A DNA stretch of 64,000 nucleotides, taken from assembly GCA_024734495.1 (NCBI GenBank), contig JALMQS010000030.1, positions 35,633,555 through 35,697,554 of the forward strand. Reading direction: 5' to 3'. The translations under genes and the position numbers were made by a program. Each line of letters starts with the position of its first letter. Within the stretch, counting starts at the first letter, position 1. Source of the stretch: Forficula auricularia. Its lineage: Eukaryota; Arthropoda; Insecta; Dermaptera; Forficulidae. Below the pieces are notes generated by a model, which did no database searches, was not told where the DNA came from, and was given only the letters and a program-made list of their open reading frames with translations. Of the stretch, positions 35,475 through 46,579 are shown piece by piece.

Positions 35475-36412
35475 TTTGAACCTTTGACTACATATATACA
35501 TATGAACTGCTAGCCGGGCAGCCTTTAGCGTACAAAAGCTATCTGTAGCGCCTCTATGGGCAAAAAAAGTGGAGAAAATAAGAACTGGGGAAAATAAGGG
35601 TCTGGCCAATCAGAAGAAAGTAGGCGTGGCTAAAGGGCTGCTTATTTCAAATGAAAGCCGTAAAATCAAGATGTATACTATATAGATATAATTTAATTCA
35701 ATATAAAAGGACGTGCCCAGCTATGGGCAGAGAGGGTGGAAGCTGCCCCCCCCCCCCCTAGAAGAAGAAATAAAGTCTATTAGACTATTATTTTGGCAAT
35801 TAAAAAATAGAACATGTAAAAATATTTCCCCTAATTCATAGAAGCGTCTTTTAAAAATAATTTATAATATTAAAATTATAAACTACATATTTATTTCGAT
35901 ATTATTAATTTATTACGAACTCGCACCCTCTCTCTCTAAAAACTAATTTAAGCTCCCCAGCCTAGCTCAAATCCTGGGGACGCCTTTGCTTATAAGCCTT
36001 ATATATTCTAACTTTTATTATTAAGCCCGATTGCCGATTGCTTATACAAATACGCTATTTATTTTGATATTGAGCTAAAAAATTTAACTTTTTCACCCTC
36101 AAAAAAATCTGGAATGAATGCAAAGGGTCCCCTATGTGGTCTCAATCCTTGATTTTTTTAGAAAAATAAAATATGAATCTAAGATATTTTTATCAATTCT
36201 AATATAAGATTATTTAGAGACAACAAATACGCTTATTTTTATATTAAGCGAAAAAGTATTATATTCCCTCTCATGAATTTTTAGTAATTATTTCCTCGAT
36301 TACCCAAAAAGGCGCTACAGATCCTGTGTAAGCTAAGTTTACATTGCTTCAATAGGGAAAGGAGGGGTGATTAGCAGTCCATATGTATATAGTCAAAGAT
36401 TTGAACAAAATC
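35475..36412. mobile_element. Long-TIR MITE downstream of DYNC1LI
   Basis: Inverted ends of about 40 bp (tttgaacctttgactacata, tatacatatgaactgctagc) at 35,478 and 36,370-36,410. The interior has gcgcctctatggg/gcgctacagatcc blocks and a C-run at 35,746. No coding capacity. Confidence 0.6.
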
Positions 36413-36695
36413 ATTTAATTTTTAGATAAATTTATTTTTTACAATGAATAAGAGTGATGATTTAAAGCATTAAGGGAATCTTTCTAAATATATTTTTAAT
36501 GATTTTTATAAATTTTGAATATTTAAATCTTTATTATTATGGAATGGGAATAAAATTAATATAAAAAGTACATATCAGTGTTTTTGCCAACACCAATAAA
36601 AATAAATATTAAATATTTTGCACTTTTGGCATAAGCCATTTTGCATTTTGACTAATTGCTTTCTTACCAGAAGAGACAAAAAAGAACAATTGAGT

Positions 36696-36823
36696 TCAAC
36701 ATTCGGATGAGTTTGCATCGGTAGAAGATGATTTTTTATTTCTTGTAAGTCGATCGAGTTCCGCTGCTGCATCCGAGCGCATTGCAGCTTTATCTATCGC
36801 TATTGGCCTCTCATTTGGTGAAT
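36696..36823 (-). CDS. DYNC1LI: DYNC1LI last coding exon and stop
   Basis: After acceptor aattgttag the exon completes Asp and reads SPNERPIAIDKAAMRSDAAA, ELDRLTRNKK and a Ser-rich end SSSTDANSSEC, then TGA at 36,696-36,698. AELDRxTR is the conserved C-terminal motif of the family. AATAAA on the - strand near 36,529-36,535 is a plausible polyadenylation signal. An overlapping open frame that starts MQQRNSID is the same DNA read in the wrong frame. Confidence 0.9.
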
Positions 36824-36924
36824 CTAACAATTAAACAAAAATTAATTAATCAATTTTATTAATATTTATTATTTAATCTTAGCTGTTATTTTTAATCTCA
36901 ACCAAAACATTCTTTGAAAAAACA

Positions 36925-37300
36925 GGCCAAGTTCGAAAAAGTAGTGAAATCTAGTGTGCAGCCAAGTTAAATTCGCCAAGAATAATTAAGTTGAGAGATC
37001 TACTATTTTCTCAACTTAATTATTCTTGGCAGGAATTTGGCTTTCATTTCACTAGATTTCTACCTACTTTTTGAGATCTACTATTTTCTCAACTTAATTA
37101 TTCTTGGCAAATTTAACTTGGCTTCACACTAGATTTCACTACTTTTTGAGATCTACTATTTTCTCAACTTAATTATTCTTGGCGAATTTAACTTGGCTTC
37201 ACACTAGATTTCACTACTTTTTGAGATCTACTATTTTCTCAACTTAATTATTCTTGGAGAATTTAACTTGGCTACAAACTAGATTTCACTACTTTTTCGA
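36925..37300. repeat. 75-78-bp tandem repeat with an inverted first unit
   Basis: Four units beginning gatctactattttctcaact at 36,997, 37,075, 37,150 and 37,225, plus an inverted unit at 36,928-36,996. It is probably derived from a longer dispersed repeat that continues to 37,780. It lies in the DYNC1LI last intron. Confidence 0.75.
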
Positions 37301-37790
37301 ACTTGGCTTGTTTTTTCACAGAATGTTTTGGTTGAGATTTCTCTTCTTTTTGTAAGCTTTGAGGAAGCCAGTTGGTCCAAAGGGCTAGAATTTTCATTTG
37401 TGACCCCCCCCCATTTGAGTGGTTAGTTTTTGCATTTCTAGCCTTCAGGAGGCTCACAGAATATGTATACAAAATTTGGTTGAGTTTGGTCCAACAGGTT
37501 AGAATTTTCATTTTTGACATTTCCCCCATTTGAGTGGTTAGTTTTTGCATTTCTAGCCTTAGCCTTCGGGGGCTCACAGAATATGTATGCAAAATTGGTA
37601 GAGTTTGGTCCAATGTGTTAGGAACACTTTTGACCTCCCTTTATTTTTGGAATGATTTAGTTTTTGCATTACTAGCCTTCAGGGGGCCCCACAGAATATG
37701 TATACAAAATTTGATTGAGTTTGGTCCAACGGGTTAGAATTTTCATTTTTGAACCTCTCCCCCTATTTTGAAGGGACAAGAAAGATAGAA
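37301..37790. repeat. Dispersed G/C-run repeat, tandem internal units
   Basis: About three copies of the unit containing tagtttttgcatttctagcc, ggggctcacagaatatgtat, acaaaatttggttgag and a C-run. The same unit is in the G-rich repeats elsewhere. The open frames are repeat-derived. Confidence 0.55.
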
Positions 37791-38334
37791 AAATACTTTG
37801 GATTTTTTGAATTTTCCTTTATTTGTGTCCTCAAACTCGCCTAGCAGGCGAAATTTCATGATGCTGGGATGATTAGAAGTACCCTGCAGGTTTTGATGAC
37901 CTGTCAGTGAGTGAGTGCCGAAAAACTAGCTATTTTCTCAGGTCCATATATCAGAATCTGCTTAAAAGATATTATTATTGAAATTATGGTAGTCTCCTCG
38001 AAGATGGATTCACATAACAATATGTGTATATTTCGTGCTCTAGCCTCTCAAAATGTGATTCCGAGCTGCAGGGAGTGTTTCAGCCCTTAAAGTCCCTTGA
38101 TTTGTACAAGAGGCAGAAGCATGGTTAAATCACCTAGTTTGTTTAATTCTCGCCAGATTTTTTTATATTGATATTATGCAATTAAGACAATTTTTTCCCA
38201 AGGGCGACCTTTGTACGCAATTTTTTTACTTTATTTTGTATGGTCTTCGGGAACACAGCCCATTTAGACAGATACTAAGTAAAGTTTTTTATTTTTTATT
38301 TTCATATGTGTGTGTGTGTAAATTAGTGTAGAGG

Positions 38335-38440
38335 CCAGATTATAGCCGATGCAGCCTTTGGGATGCAGCTGGGTATGAACCCGGGCTTATTGACATCTGT
38401 AGTCATAGGACTCCTAAAACCACTGGGGCAAACTCGGACC
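38335..38440 (-). repeat. tRNA-like SINE fragment
   Basis: On the - strand: ccagtggttttaggagtcct and cgggttcatacccagc, resembling box A and box B of a Leu/Ser-type tRNA. Preceded by a (gt)n run. Confidence 0.4.
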
Positions 38441-38713
38441 AATCTCTGCAGATTCTTAATAACACTCAAGTAACTGAAGAAATGCCGAACTAATTTATTA
38501 GTAAATATGTTAATGTAAGGTCCCCATAACTTCTGGGAAACTGAAACTCTCTCTCCTTCATTTTAGAATTTTTTTTGGCAAAGTTCAGCCCTTGAAAGAT
38601 CTGAATGCACCACAACGAGTCCCCATTATCAGCAAAATTTTAATTTTTTCCCCACTTGGGGTAATTTCGATTCGCCGACCCCTGTTTTAGATTGATTAGT
38701 TAAATATTCTTCT

Positions 38714-38975
38714 TCTTTAAGTGCCATATCAGGTCTCACTGACGTTTCGGCTCCTCTCCACATATACCTGTGCTGAGTATGTTTAGCTGTTTTACACAGA
38801 TATTCGGGACATATTTTTTAACGCCGGTTCCGAACGGCTAGTTTGGAGAGGCTGACTAGGCAATTATACTCTTGGTAGTTTGCCACTGCTTTCCAAATAT
38901 CTGCCGAGAGTCAGCCTGGAATCAGCATACTTGAGGGCAGTGGCCTGGCACTCTGACTACTGACCCACAGTCGCT
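38714..38975 (-). repeat. tRNA-derived SINE (family A, copy 2)
   Basis: Inverted copy of the SINE at 19,162, ending in gcgactgtgggtcag read on the - strand. It lies in the DYNC1LI intron next to the adaptor-helix exon. Confidence 0.7.
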
Positions 38976-39018
38976 TCTTAGTTAAATATACATATCTTTA
39001 AAATATATCTTGTCTTAC

Positions 39019-39126
39019 CCAAAGATTTCGTAGCAGGTGAAGTACTTCCTGGACTAGTTCCAGTTTTTTTATTAAGTAGAGAATTGAAAAAATTAGCGAG
39101 TACACCTTCACCGCTTCCGGCAGTGC
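39019..39126 (-). CDS. DYNC1LI: DYNC1LI exon (GVLANFFNSLL adaptor helix)
   Basis: Encodes TAGSGEGVLANFFNSLLNKK and TGTSPGSTSPATKSL, ending in phase 1 at a gtaaga donor. GVLANFFNSLL is the short helix of dynein light intermediate chain that docks on activating adaptors (family knowledge). The 5' boundary is uncertain. The only nearby AG gives a phase that does not fit the phase-0 end of the previous exon. The open frame extends further upstream (DGTKPG). A missed small exon, an unusual acceptor or a local error would explain it. Confidence 0.85.
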
Positions 39127-40154
39127 CTGGTTTCGTTCCATCGATCCATATAAAATAATAAACATTAAAAAAAATTGAATTCCAAAATTGGATAGAAATC
39201 TTAAAAGTATATATTTATTTTAGATAAAAATCAAATAAATAAAAAGAATTATAAACACATTTTTAGAGTGAAAATATATAAAAATCTCAAAAGGACAATT
39301 AGTAGTTCTAAATGATTTGCAGTTTGAAATGCATCTTATCATTATCTTAAGAGAGATTTATGCATGGGCAAAACTGAAATAACTCAAGTAACAAGGTCTT
39401 TTAGTAGTGCTATCATATTTTAGCAGAGAAAATTTAGTAAAAAAATTAGAAAAGTGTTTTGAGATAAGGTCAAAAAAAAAATTATTTTTAGGGGAATACT
39501 AGGAAAAAATAAATAATCGAAGTATTAAGAATGATGAATGGTGAAGATGTTGTGCACTGGATAGATGTAGGCTTTTTTGGTTTGATTTTGGGCTTTTTTA
39601 TGTTGATAATTGAAAACCATTATTCGGAAAGGACCTTTTTTTTGTAGATTATTAAATTTTCTACAAATTTGTCTCTAGTTTTATTCAATTATGTTAATAT
39701 TTTAGCCAGCTTAAGTATTTTTTAAGTGGTAAGAAACGGAACTCCCTTGGAATGCGAGTCTGACAGCACTTGGCTGGTTTAGGTTTAGAGTTGGGAGGAA
39801 ATAACCAAAAGCAGCCAAAATATCCAAAAGTATTCCAAATACTTAATTAATATTTTTCTCTTTGTAAAAAATTTTTTTTGTAAAATAATATCGTAAGTAT
39901 ATGAAAAAAAATAAAAAAATGTAATAACCCCGAATGTCAGCCTAGGCAATGTGGGTTAAATGGAATTTATTAATGCCAGATCCTAAAATGTTAGAGGATC
40001 TAAAAAAATAAACATATGTACATAAATTTTTGCTGAATAAACTAACATTTAATAAAAAAAAAAAAAAAAAAGGAAATAACGAATAGATTTCTGGAACCAA
40101 GTTATTTAGGCAGAGTTGACTCATATAAAAGATTCGTAAGCTCAAAGATTCTAT

Positions 40155-40690
40155 GATCAGTTTACATTAATTTGTAGGATCTGGCATTGATTTGTGGAAC
40201 AGTCTGCCTGTTACTACTTAGGATTATAGTCCTCTGCCCCCTATGATTAAATCAATTATAAATTTTGTCAAGTCCTAATGTACTAAAGTATGTGCAAAAT
40301 TTTATTTAGTTCCACAAGCAGAGGTTAGCTCGAGGTAGAGAGAGGTCAAACCATCCTTGTTAAGTGTTTTGACCGGTTTCTTAAAAACTTGGCGGCAATG
40401 CCGGAATTGCTAATGCGTCGCTTGCTCCTGGTATCGAGTTTTTGCGCGGGATTTTTAAATTACTTTTTGTCTTTTGATGGAAATCTATTGTCATGTTATT
40501 TGTTAATGAGCATACATTTCTATTTTTTTTTTACCTGTTTATTATTTGTTAAATTGTTGTAGTTAATTTGTATTGATGTTTGTTAATGTATTGTAGCTAG
40601 ATTGTATTGATGTTTGGAGGACCTAGCCACCGAGGACTTGTGCCTTTAAGCAGGTCGAGGAATAAAGATTTATTTAGTATTTATTTAATG
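40155..40690 (+). repeat. Non-LTR retrotransposon 3' end
   Basis: Reads in one frame GIDLWNSLPV and DYSPLPPMIKSI, like the C-terminal tail following reverse transcriptase in LINE elements (LWNSLP motif). It ends with gcctttaagcaggtcgagga, ataaaga and a (ttta)n tail. 5' truncated. Confidence 0.55.
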
Positions 40691-40759
40691 GATTCCAAAA
40701 ATTCTTTTAATACCGATAGTAGTTAATAGAAAAGTTGGTAAGATATTGCTTTTGATTAC

Positions 40760-40969
40760 CTTTTTTGGCGAGCTCAATTGAGCTTGATACGATGGTGAAC
40801 CACTTGTACGTCGATCACATGTCTTTTGTACACCCGCAGGCGATCGGATTGGAGATGCAGTATCTAGCCTAATTGTTGGAACATTACCTCCTTGTTGAAG
40901 AAGTTGAAGTTGTCTACCTAAAAAGGTTTGTTCATCTTCGGCGTGAATCTCTGATTCCCGTGAAACTGC
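40760..40969 (-). CDS. DYNC1LI: DYNC1LI exon (AEDEQ.FL block and linker)
   Basis: A 70-codon - strand exon with acceptor aattatag and donor gtaatc, phase 0 at both ends. It contains AVSRESEIHAEDEQTFLGRQ, the conserved AEDEQxFL block, then a Ser/Pro-rich linker ending LSSPKK. In the family this linker leads to the C-terminal effector region that binds adaptors such as BicD and Hook. Ser-Pro sites in this linker may be mitotic phosphorylation sites. Confidence 0.92.
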
Positions 40970-41065
40970 CTATAATTGAAAATATTTGAAAATAAATTTA
41001 TATTTTTACTGTACTTCTATAAAAATATTTTTATTGAAATGTATTTATTATTAAATTAGGGAACA

Positions 41066-41285
41066 AAGAAAAGATTTTTATATTATAGACAAAAGGATCA
41101 GCCGGGATTCGAACCCGGATCTTCGCATGCGCAAATGTGATGCCTTTATATGAGCCTTATATAGCTCTTATCCTATCGGCCACTGATCCCTGAACTCAAG
41201 TTGATACTTAATGTCTATATGAATTTGGAATTTTATTTTTATTTAATCTTTTAATCTCTTCCACGTTCATTTTTCGCAGCTCTGT
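41066..41285 (-). repeat. tRNA-derived SINE (family D, copy 2)
   Basis: On the - strand the head is GGATCAGTGGCCGATAGG, with box B GGGTTCGAATCCCGGCTGATCC. GGATCAG/CTGATCC can form a 7-bp acceptor stem. The middle is too long and irregular for a working tRNA. The tail ttttgtctataatat and cgttccctaattt is shared with the other copies. It lies in the DYNC1LI intron. Confidence 0.65.
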
Positions 41286-41497
41286 AGTTGGCTTGACTAA
41301 ATAAACTATATCCAAACGCCTGCCACATGATCGATGAATTTATTATTTTTTTAAATAGGTAGAGATAACTTATTTATAACACGGTTTTAGAATTAAAAGA
41401 TATCCCAGTACCTCACGGCATGTGATTGGTGTTTTCAAGGCAAGCACAAAAGTTTTGAAAATATTCAAGAATTTCTGGAAGAAAGCAAATAGCATCG

Positions 41498-41652
41498 AGA
41501 GGTGAACCACGACCTAATATCGTGTACACTTCCACTTTCATTTTCAAGTAGAAGACAATAGATGAAGGGGCATTATCTAATGAAATCCAAAATAATTCCA
41601 CATAATTCCAAAGACGGTTTACACCTAATTCCAATCGCAGTTCACCCCTCGG
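41498..41652. mobile_element. Small MITE, GGGGTGAACCGCG ends (copy 2)
   Basis: Inverted relative to copy 1, from gaggtgaaccacgacc to cgcagttcacccctc. It lies in the DYNC1LI intron. Confidence 0.62.
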
Positions 41653-41963
41653 GTGGCATCTGAGATAAACCAAGTCAATTCAGAAGGCGATAACACAGAT
41701 GGAAACGCTTTAGCTCAAAATTTTACATAAAAGTTCAAATTGCTTCGAATCGCTTAGTAAGTAGACTTAAAATTTCTTAAGAAATCACGAGAGATTGTTT
41801 TCTAATAAATCTCAGTTGTCCGGGATGATTTTTACTACGTGTTAGATGTGATGTCGGAAGTGTATTATTCACCTTCTAGGAAATTGAACCTGAGTGTCCA
41901 AAATGCAATCTGGGTCAATGCTTAGATACCCTGAAAAGTTGAACTAACTGACATAGGTATCTT

Positions 41964-42232
41964 CTTTTAAGTGCCATATCAGGTCTCCCTGACGTTTCGG
42001 CACCTCTCCACATATACCTGTGCTGAGTGTGTTTAGCACAGATATACGGGACCTACTTTTTAATACCGGTTCCGGACGGCTAGTTTGGAGAGGTTGACTA
42101 GGCAATTATTCTCTTGGTAGTTTGCCATTGCTTTCCAAGAGGAGGCGACTGCAAATATCTCTCGAGACTCAGTCTTGAACCAGCATACTTCAAGACAGAG
42201 GGCCGACAATCTGACCACTGACCCACAGTCGC
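41964..42232 (-). repeat. tRNA-derived SINE (family A, copy 3)
   Basis: Inverted copy, including the tail gccgaaacgtcagggagacc. It lies in the DYNC1LI intron. Confidence 0.7.
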
Positions 42233-42329
42233 CTCATTAACATACGTATGCCGCTAAATATTTCAGCTAAAGATTTAATTTCCATTAATTTCCGTATCAT
42301 ATGGGAGTTGCGTATAAATATTTACAAAA

Positions 42330-42505
42330 TAATTTTGAAGAAAAAAATCGGTTGTCATAAACTTCGGTTTACTGACGATAGTTGAACGTACAACGTCATA
42401 AGAAAATACCATTCCATCAGTATTTTCTTATGACGTTGTCACGTTCAACTATCGTCAGTAAACCGACTTTACAGACAACCGATTTTTTTCATAAAATTCT
42501 TCGTT
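42330..42505. mobile_element. Foldback MITE
   Basis: Inverted arms of about 75 bp (atcggttgtc, cggtttactgacgatagttg, acgtcataagaaaatac and complements) around a 10-bp centre. The motif agacgttgtcacgt recurs at 42,962. It lies in the DYNC1LI intron. Confidence 0.65.
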
Positions 42506-43019
42506 CAGAAAATCATTTTAAATTTACAAAATACTTGAATAAAATTTATTGTTTAAATTTCTACTCGACTGTTAAAATTTAATTTTTGATTTTATTATTT
42601 TATAATAATAAATTTTGTATTGACATTATTTCTTTCAGCAAGTAAACTGAATAAAAGTTGTTGTTCAATTAGTTACTTAATTATTTTTGCAAATTTAATT
42701 GTAATTTGTTGTAAAAAAGTAATAATTTTGAATAATTTATTATAAGAATAAACTGTGATTAAATTATTGTTCATAAATCTTAAATTTAAAATTTGGAAAC
42801 ATCATTAAAATTTTTGTAACTGTAGCTTTTAAAAAGCCCGCCTCAATCCTTTGTCGCTTCGTTCCGCGCTCTCGCTTGCACTTCAAGCCTTAAATGGAGC
42901 CTCAGAGCGAGGTAACGCCTCATGAGTCATGTTTTTCGTGCGCGCAGCCGACTCCATCGAATTATAAGACGTTGTCACGTCAAAAATAGTTTTATTATTA
43001 TTTTTCAACAACCAAATAG

Positions 43020-43105
43020 GAAGATCCCGAGTTCGTGCCCCGGCTGATTCTTTTGCCTATAATATGATTTTTTCATATTCTCAAATTTTAGTAGATTTTT
43101 CATTG
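43020..43105 (+). repeat. tRNA-derived SINE (family D, fragment)
   Basis: Box B-like gagttcgtgccccggctgat followed by tcttttgcctataatatg. Truncated on both sides. Confidence 0.45.
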
Positions 43106-43215
43106 ATATTACTTTTTTTTTTAACATTTTCTTATTGATAATTTCAAAATTGTTATTAAAGCAATTTTATTCTATAAGTGCTTTTAAGTATTTTCCTAAA
43201 TAAATAGGTAATTAC

Positions 43216-43327
43216 CTTTCGAGTTACTGGTGGAACAATTACTTCTCGATAATAGTCATCAGGTTTCATACTATGCATATTTTCATGAAGGATACTAATT
43301 TTTTTCATATTATCCCATCCGGAGGGG
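43216..43327 (-). CDS. DYNC1LI: DYNC1LI exon (GWDN...HEN block)
   Basis: A clean 112-nt - strand exon with acceptor attgcag and donor gtaatt. It encodes (I)PSGWDNMKKISILHENMHSM and on to PPVTRK. The GWDNxKKIxILHEN motif is diagnostic of dynein light intermediate chains just after the GTPase-like domain (family knowledge). It enters in phase 1 and leaves in phase 0, matching both neighbours. It has no indels, in contrast to the two exons upstream. Confidence 0.93.
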
Positions 43328-43629
43328 CTGCAATTTATAAAATAAATAAATTAAAAGTAAATAATTATTTATAATAAAGAATAAAGAAAATGAACAAATG
43401 AGAAAATTAAATCTGTTTAAAAAGAAAGTTTAGAATTAATTAATTTTCTTTTTTCTTTGTTATTCAGTGGATGAAAATATATGTATGTTAAATTATATAC
43501 AAAAATGTTGCATTTAAGTTTTGTTAATTGGGTTTTCTCTTTCTTTTCATTTTTGAACTTTTGTTCTGATATGTCTGTATAAGTTGTGATATATAAAATA
43601 ATTATGTAAAAGAAAAAGTGTTGTGTTAA

Positions 43630-43661
43630 CTGAAGATGGGTTCGACTAGGCCCGAAACATC
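43630..43661 (+). ncRNA. Hammerhead ribozyme core (single)
   Basis: CTGAAGA, stem II GGG-ttcgactagg-CCC, GAAACATC. UUAA before the core can pair with UUAUAA after it. No inverted partner found nearby; just upstream of a TTAA MITE. Confidence 0.6.
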
Positions 43662-43712
43662 TTATAATAATAATAAATTTTTTCAAAAATTGACAAAATT
43701 TTTCTTTCTTTT

Positions 43713-44220
43713 TTAAGGTAGTTGTTTCACCGTAAATTTTAATAGGATTTTTTTGAAATTTTAGTTAGATTATTATTTAAATACTTCTGCATCGATTGGT
43801 GGCAGAAATTTATTAACAATTTAGTTCCGGAGATATTAAATTCCAAAAGATAGCGTTTTCCAGACTCTTATACATTGCACTATACGGTATATCAGAAAGT
43901 TTACATACATATTTAATTATAATTAAGAAACTCTTCTTACCATTGTTTTAAAAAACTAAACCAACATTAAACAATAACTAATATATTTTTTAAGAAAATT
44001 TTAATTCATAATTACAACACAGTTTCTGAGATAATAATGAATAAATAATCAAAAATGTATAATGAAAAATTTACACTAAAAACAAGCTGGCAACAACGCA
44101 TATATTTAACCTAAAAAGTGGATTAACTTTAGTACTTTTTTTGACGTTTTTTCGCTTCAGTCATTGTCGCAGCTTTCAATCGCTTATTAAGAACTTTTTT
44201 GTTTAGTAAATCGACCTTTA
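43713..44220 (-). mobile_element. TTAA-flanked MITE, family 1 (copy D, truncated)
   Basis: Starts at TTAAGGTAGTTGTTTCACC on the + strand and runs in reverse relative to copies A-C. It stops at about 44,220 next to a G-rich repeat. Confidence 0.65.
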
Positions 44221-44229
44221 TACATGCGC

Positions 44230-44700
44230 GGATCCATGGGGGGGGCGATCGCCCTCCCCCAAAGCATTGGAGATCAACATTTTTTATATGTTTATTTAAT
44301 TTTTTTCATAACATTAAATTTTAAAAATTGAAGAAAATAAAGTTCTATGTGGTATACAAAATTTGGTTGAATTTGCTCAAATGGCCTAGATTTTTAATTT
44401 TTAACCCCCTCCACCCATCTTAATTTTGGGTCTATATACACCAAAATCTAATCAACTCTTAATCTCAATGGACCAAAACTACGTGTGAAATTTGGTTTCG
44501 ATATTTAAACTAGTTTTTGAGGTACAAAAAAAATTGGTAACGCACAGACTAACGGACAGACAACCAGACTAACAGACATTTTGACAAAACAATTATTATC
44601 TCGAAAAATATAATTTTTTCGATGTTCACTTATTAGGGCTTTTTTGTAGAGCGAAATGCCATGTTTCGCTCAATTTTTTTAATCAAAATAGTTTCAGCTT
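44230..44700 (-). repeat. Dispersed G-rich repeat (inverted copy)
   Basis: Opposite-strand copy of the repeat at 11,440, with the gtaacgcacagac, tttcgctcaattttttt and tacaccaaaatctaat blocks. It joins a Tigger transposase remnant at about 44,700. Confidence 0.55.
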
Positions 44701-44705
44701 CACAG

Positions 44706-45186
44706 TGGGAAGAAGTGAAAACTTTCTATAAAGAAATTCACCCTAATAAAGAGTGTGTGGACTTGTGTATTGACAATGTAGTGTCCCATTTTAGAGGCAT
44801 CTTAAAAAAGGAGACAGAAGCAAGTGTTATTAGATAAATTTTTGGTAAAGGAACCAAGTGATTCTGACCCAGAACCTGCTTCCAGTGGGGTAAAATTCCC
44901 AAGAAGAGAGAGCCTTCCTGAATTAGAGGGGACTCCTCCTTCCCCATAGTAACCCAGTTTGGTCTCTCCCCAGTCAGGTCTCTTCATAAAGGTAAACTAC
45001 GGTTATATTATTTTCAGTGTTATTTATTAGGAAAATTGATTTTCATATTGATATTTTTGGGGTTCGGAACGGATTAACTAGATTTTCATTATTTTCAATG
45101 GGGAAGTTTGTTTCTAGATACGAAAATTCGCTAGTACGAGCCCAATGCTAGAACGAATTAAACTCGTATGTCGAGGTCCACTGTAT
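44706..45186 (+). mobile_element. pogo/Tigger element remnant
   Basis: A transposase C-terminal remnant (44,706-44,949): EEVKTFYKEIHPNKECVDLC, HFRGILKK, then after a one-base shift RQKQVLLDKFLVKEPSDSDP and a stop. QxxLDxFLVK is typical of Tigger/jerky-type transposase ends. The right terminus (ctcgtatgtcgaggtccactgta, 45,160-45,184) is a Tigger-like TIR. The left part is lost. Confidence 0.75.
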
Positions 45187-45359
45187 AAATTCTTTGATGC
45201 ACGTTCACAATACTTATCATATCTCTATAGTGAAAGTACACCACTAACAAGAAATGGAATCACTTCTTTCATTAATTCAATGATACTTTGTAGTGTTTCT
45301 TTGTAATTTATTAAGAAATTTAAATATTTTTTCTACAAGTTTCATTTTTCAGCATTTTT

Positions 45360-45565
45360 TTTTTTTTAATGCAATCGAATGCAAGAAGGGGTGCACCAGC
45401 AAAGATGCAGCTCCTATGGATCTCGAAAGACCCTTGCATTACCGAAGAGAAGGGAAAGTTGATTAAGTGAGGAAGTGTAGACGTAGGTGTCTATTCACTC
45501 CGGTTTTGAAGGTTTGAAGATTATAGGTGCTGGGAAAGATGGGAGGCTGGGAGAGAGTTCCAGTT
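45360..45565 (-). repeat. Non-LTR retrotransposon tail (CR1/L2-type)
   Basis: On the - strand, frame-shifted pieces read WNSLPAS, SNLQNRS and MQGSFEIHRSCIFAGAP. This is like the short domain after reverse transcriptase in CR1/L2/RTE-type LINEs (WNSLPxxV..FK). Truncated and degraded. Confidence 0.5.
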
Positions 45566-45586
45566 CCTTTTCCATTTAATGAGCCT

Positions 45587-45874
45587 CTACACTATGGCCC
45601 AACGTGAGGCAAACATGTTGACCATGCTGGCCGACAGTAAAAACGAGTTAATTTGACGGTGCCTACACAGTGGCCTAAGAGTTGGGCCAATGTCTATGGT
45701 TCTTATGGAAACGACACCTAGTCACTGGGCACTTCCGTTGCATAACATTGGACCTCTTTGATAGGTATTCGAAAAAACCGCTCCAAAGGCCAACCAATGA
45801 CCAATATCAAGTAACCCCCTCTACACGATTAGGCGTTGGCTTGAATTGGCCCACAAGTTGGCTCATAGTGTAGA
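45587..45874. mobile_element. MITE with cctctacactatg ends
   Basis: Inverted ends gcctctacactatggcccaa and ttggctcatagtgtagagga. About 290 bp, GC-richer than its surroundings. The open frame 45,682-45,873 lies on it and is not a gene. Confidence 0.6.
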
Positions 45875-46090
45875 GGAGGCACAACAAATAAATGTATAAT
45901 CTTAGAATGGAAATATATTATATTGTTATATATTATATTTCGAGAAATGAAAATTCAGCATTTAAGGGAGGTGATTCCTTTTTCTTTGCTCGTGAGTGTA
46001 GCATTAGAATGTTTACAAACACTTAGAGAACGAGGTGTTAGTGAAACATTCTGTCAAATTATAATGCTTATATGGAAAATGTTTACTTAC

Positions 46091-46500
46091 ATCAATACTT
46101 CGCATCCTTTTCAACCACCAATGCGGATTGAAATGGAAACCATAAATTCTCATGTGTAGACATTTATAAAGCAGATCACAATTTTATCTCCTTTTACAGA
46201 AAGTATAAATAAGGCAGCCCATATTGAAGACTAAAATCGTCGAATCCATTATGTTGAATGAAATTGAAATGTTCATCACTAGATCATGACGATAGTCCTT
46301 TTCTAGTGATGATCATATAACTCTGTTTTAGTTACAACCACAACTGACATCCAAACCCAAATTCTCTTGAAAGAACTCCTTCCCCCAAAAATGCACAAAT
46401 TCATTAACGTCATCTCTCTAAATTACGAGAAGTTCTTCGAATAGGTGAATCCAATCCAATTCATCTCCTGGTTCTGTATAATCTTGCCATTTCTTAACGA
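46091..46500 (-). CDS. DYNC1LI: DYNC1LI exon (distal Ras-like domain), many indels
   Basis: On the - strand, acceptor ttcaatag opens into VKKWQDYTEPGDELD. Frame-shifted pieces follow in family order: DSPIRRTSRNL, NLGLDV, VVVTKTELYD, SLEKDY, DEHF, NCDLLYK and ALVVEKDA. The exon ends VLI before a strong gtaagt donor. The next exon begins with the base that completes Ile. At least six indels are needed across 410 bp, yet the residues between them are well conserved and both splice sites are intact. Sequencing or gap-fill error is therefore more likely than long-term decay. A true pseudogene remains possible. Confidence 0.8.
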
Positions 46501-46579
46501 CTATTGAAAAAATATTAAAGATTAAATGATTCAATGAATGCAAAACATTTTATTTAAACAAATATCTTATTATATTTTC

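Noticed and set aside
36575..36772. 65-residue frame beginning MQQRNSID on the - strand
   Set aside because: It overlaps the DYNC1LI last exon in a different frame. The spliced frame matches the family's AELDRxTR end and has the right phase.
36997..37300. CRISPR-like array
   Set aside because: The units are ordinary contiguous tandem repeats without variable spacers, in a eukaryotic intron.
41095..41190. A possible functional tRNA gene on the - strand
   Set aside because: Acceptor stem and box B are good, but the region between the D arm and T arm is too long and irregular, and the same tail follows other copies. It is a tRNA-derived SINE.
45923..46159. 78-residue + strand frame
   Set aside because: It is the antisense of the indel-rich DYNC1LI exon and its flank; no family resemblance of its own.
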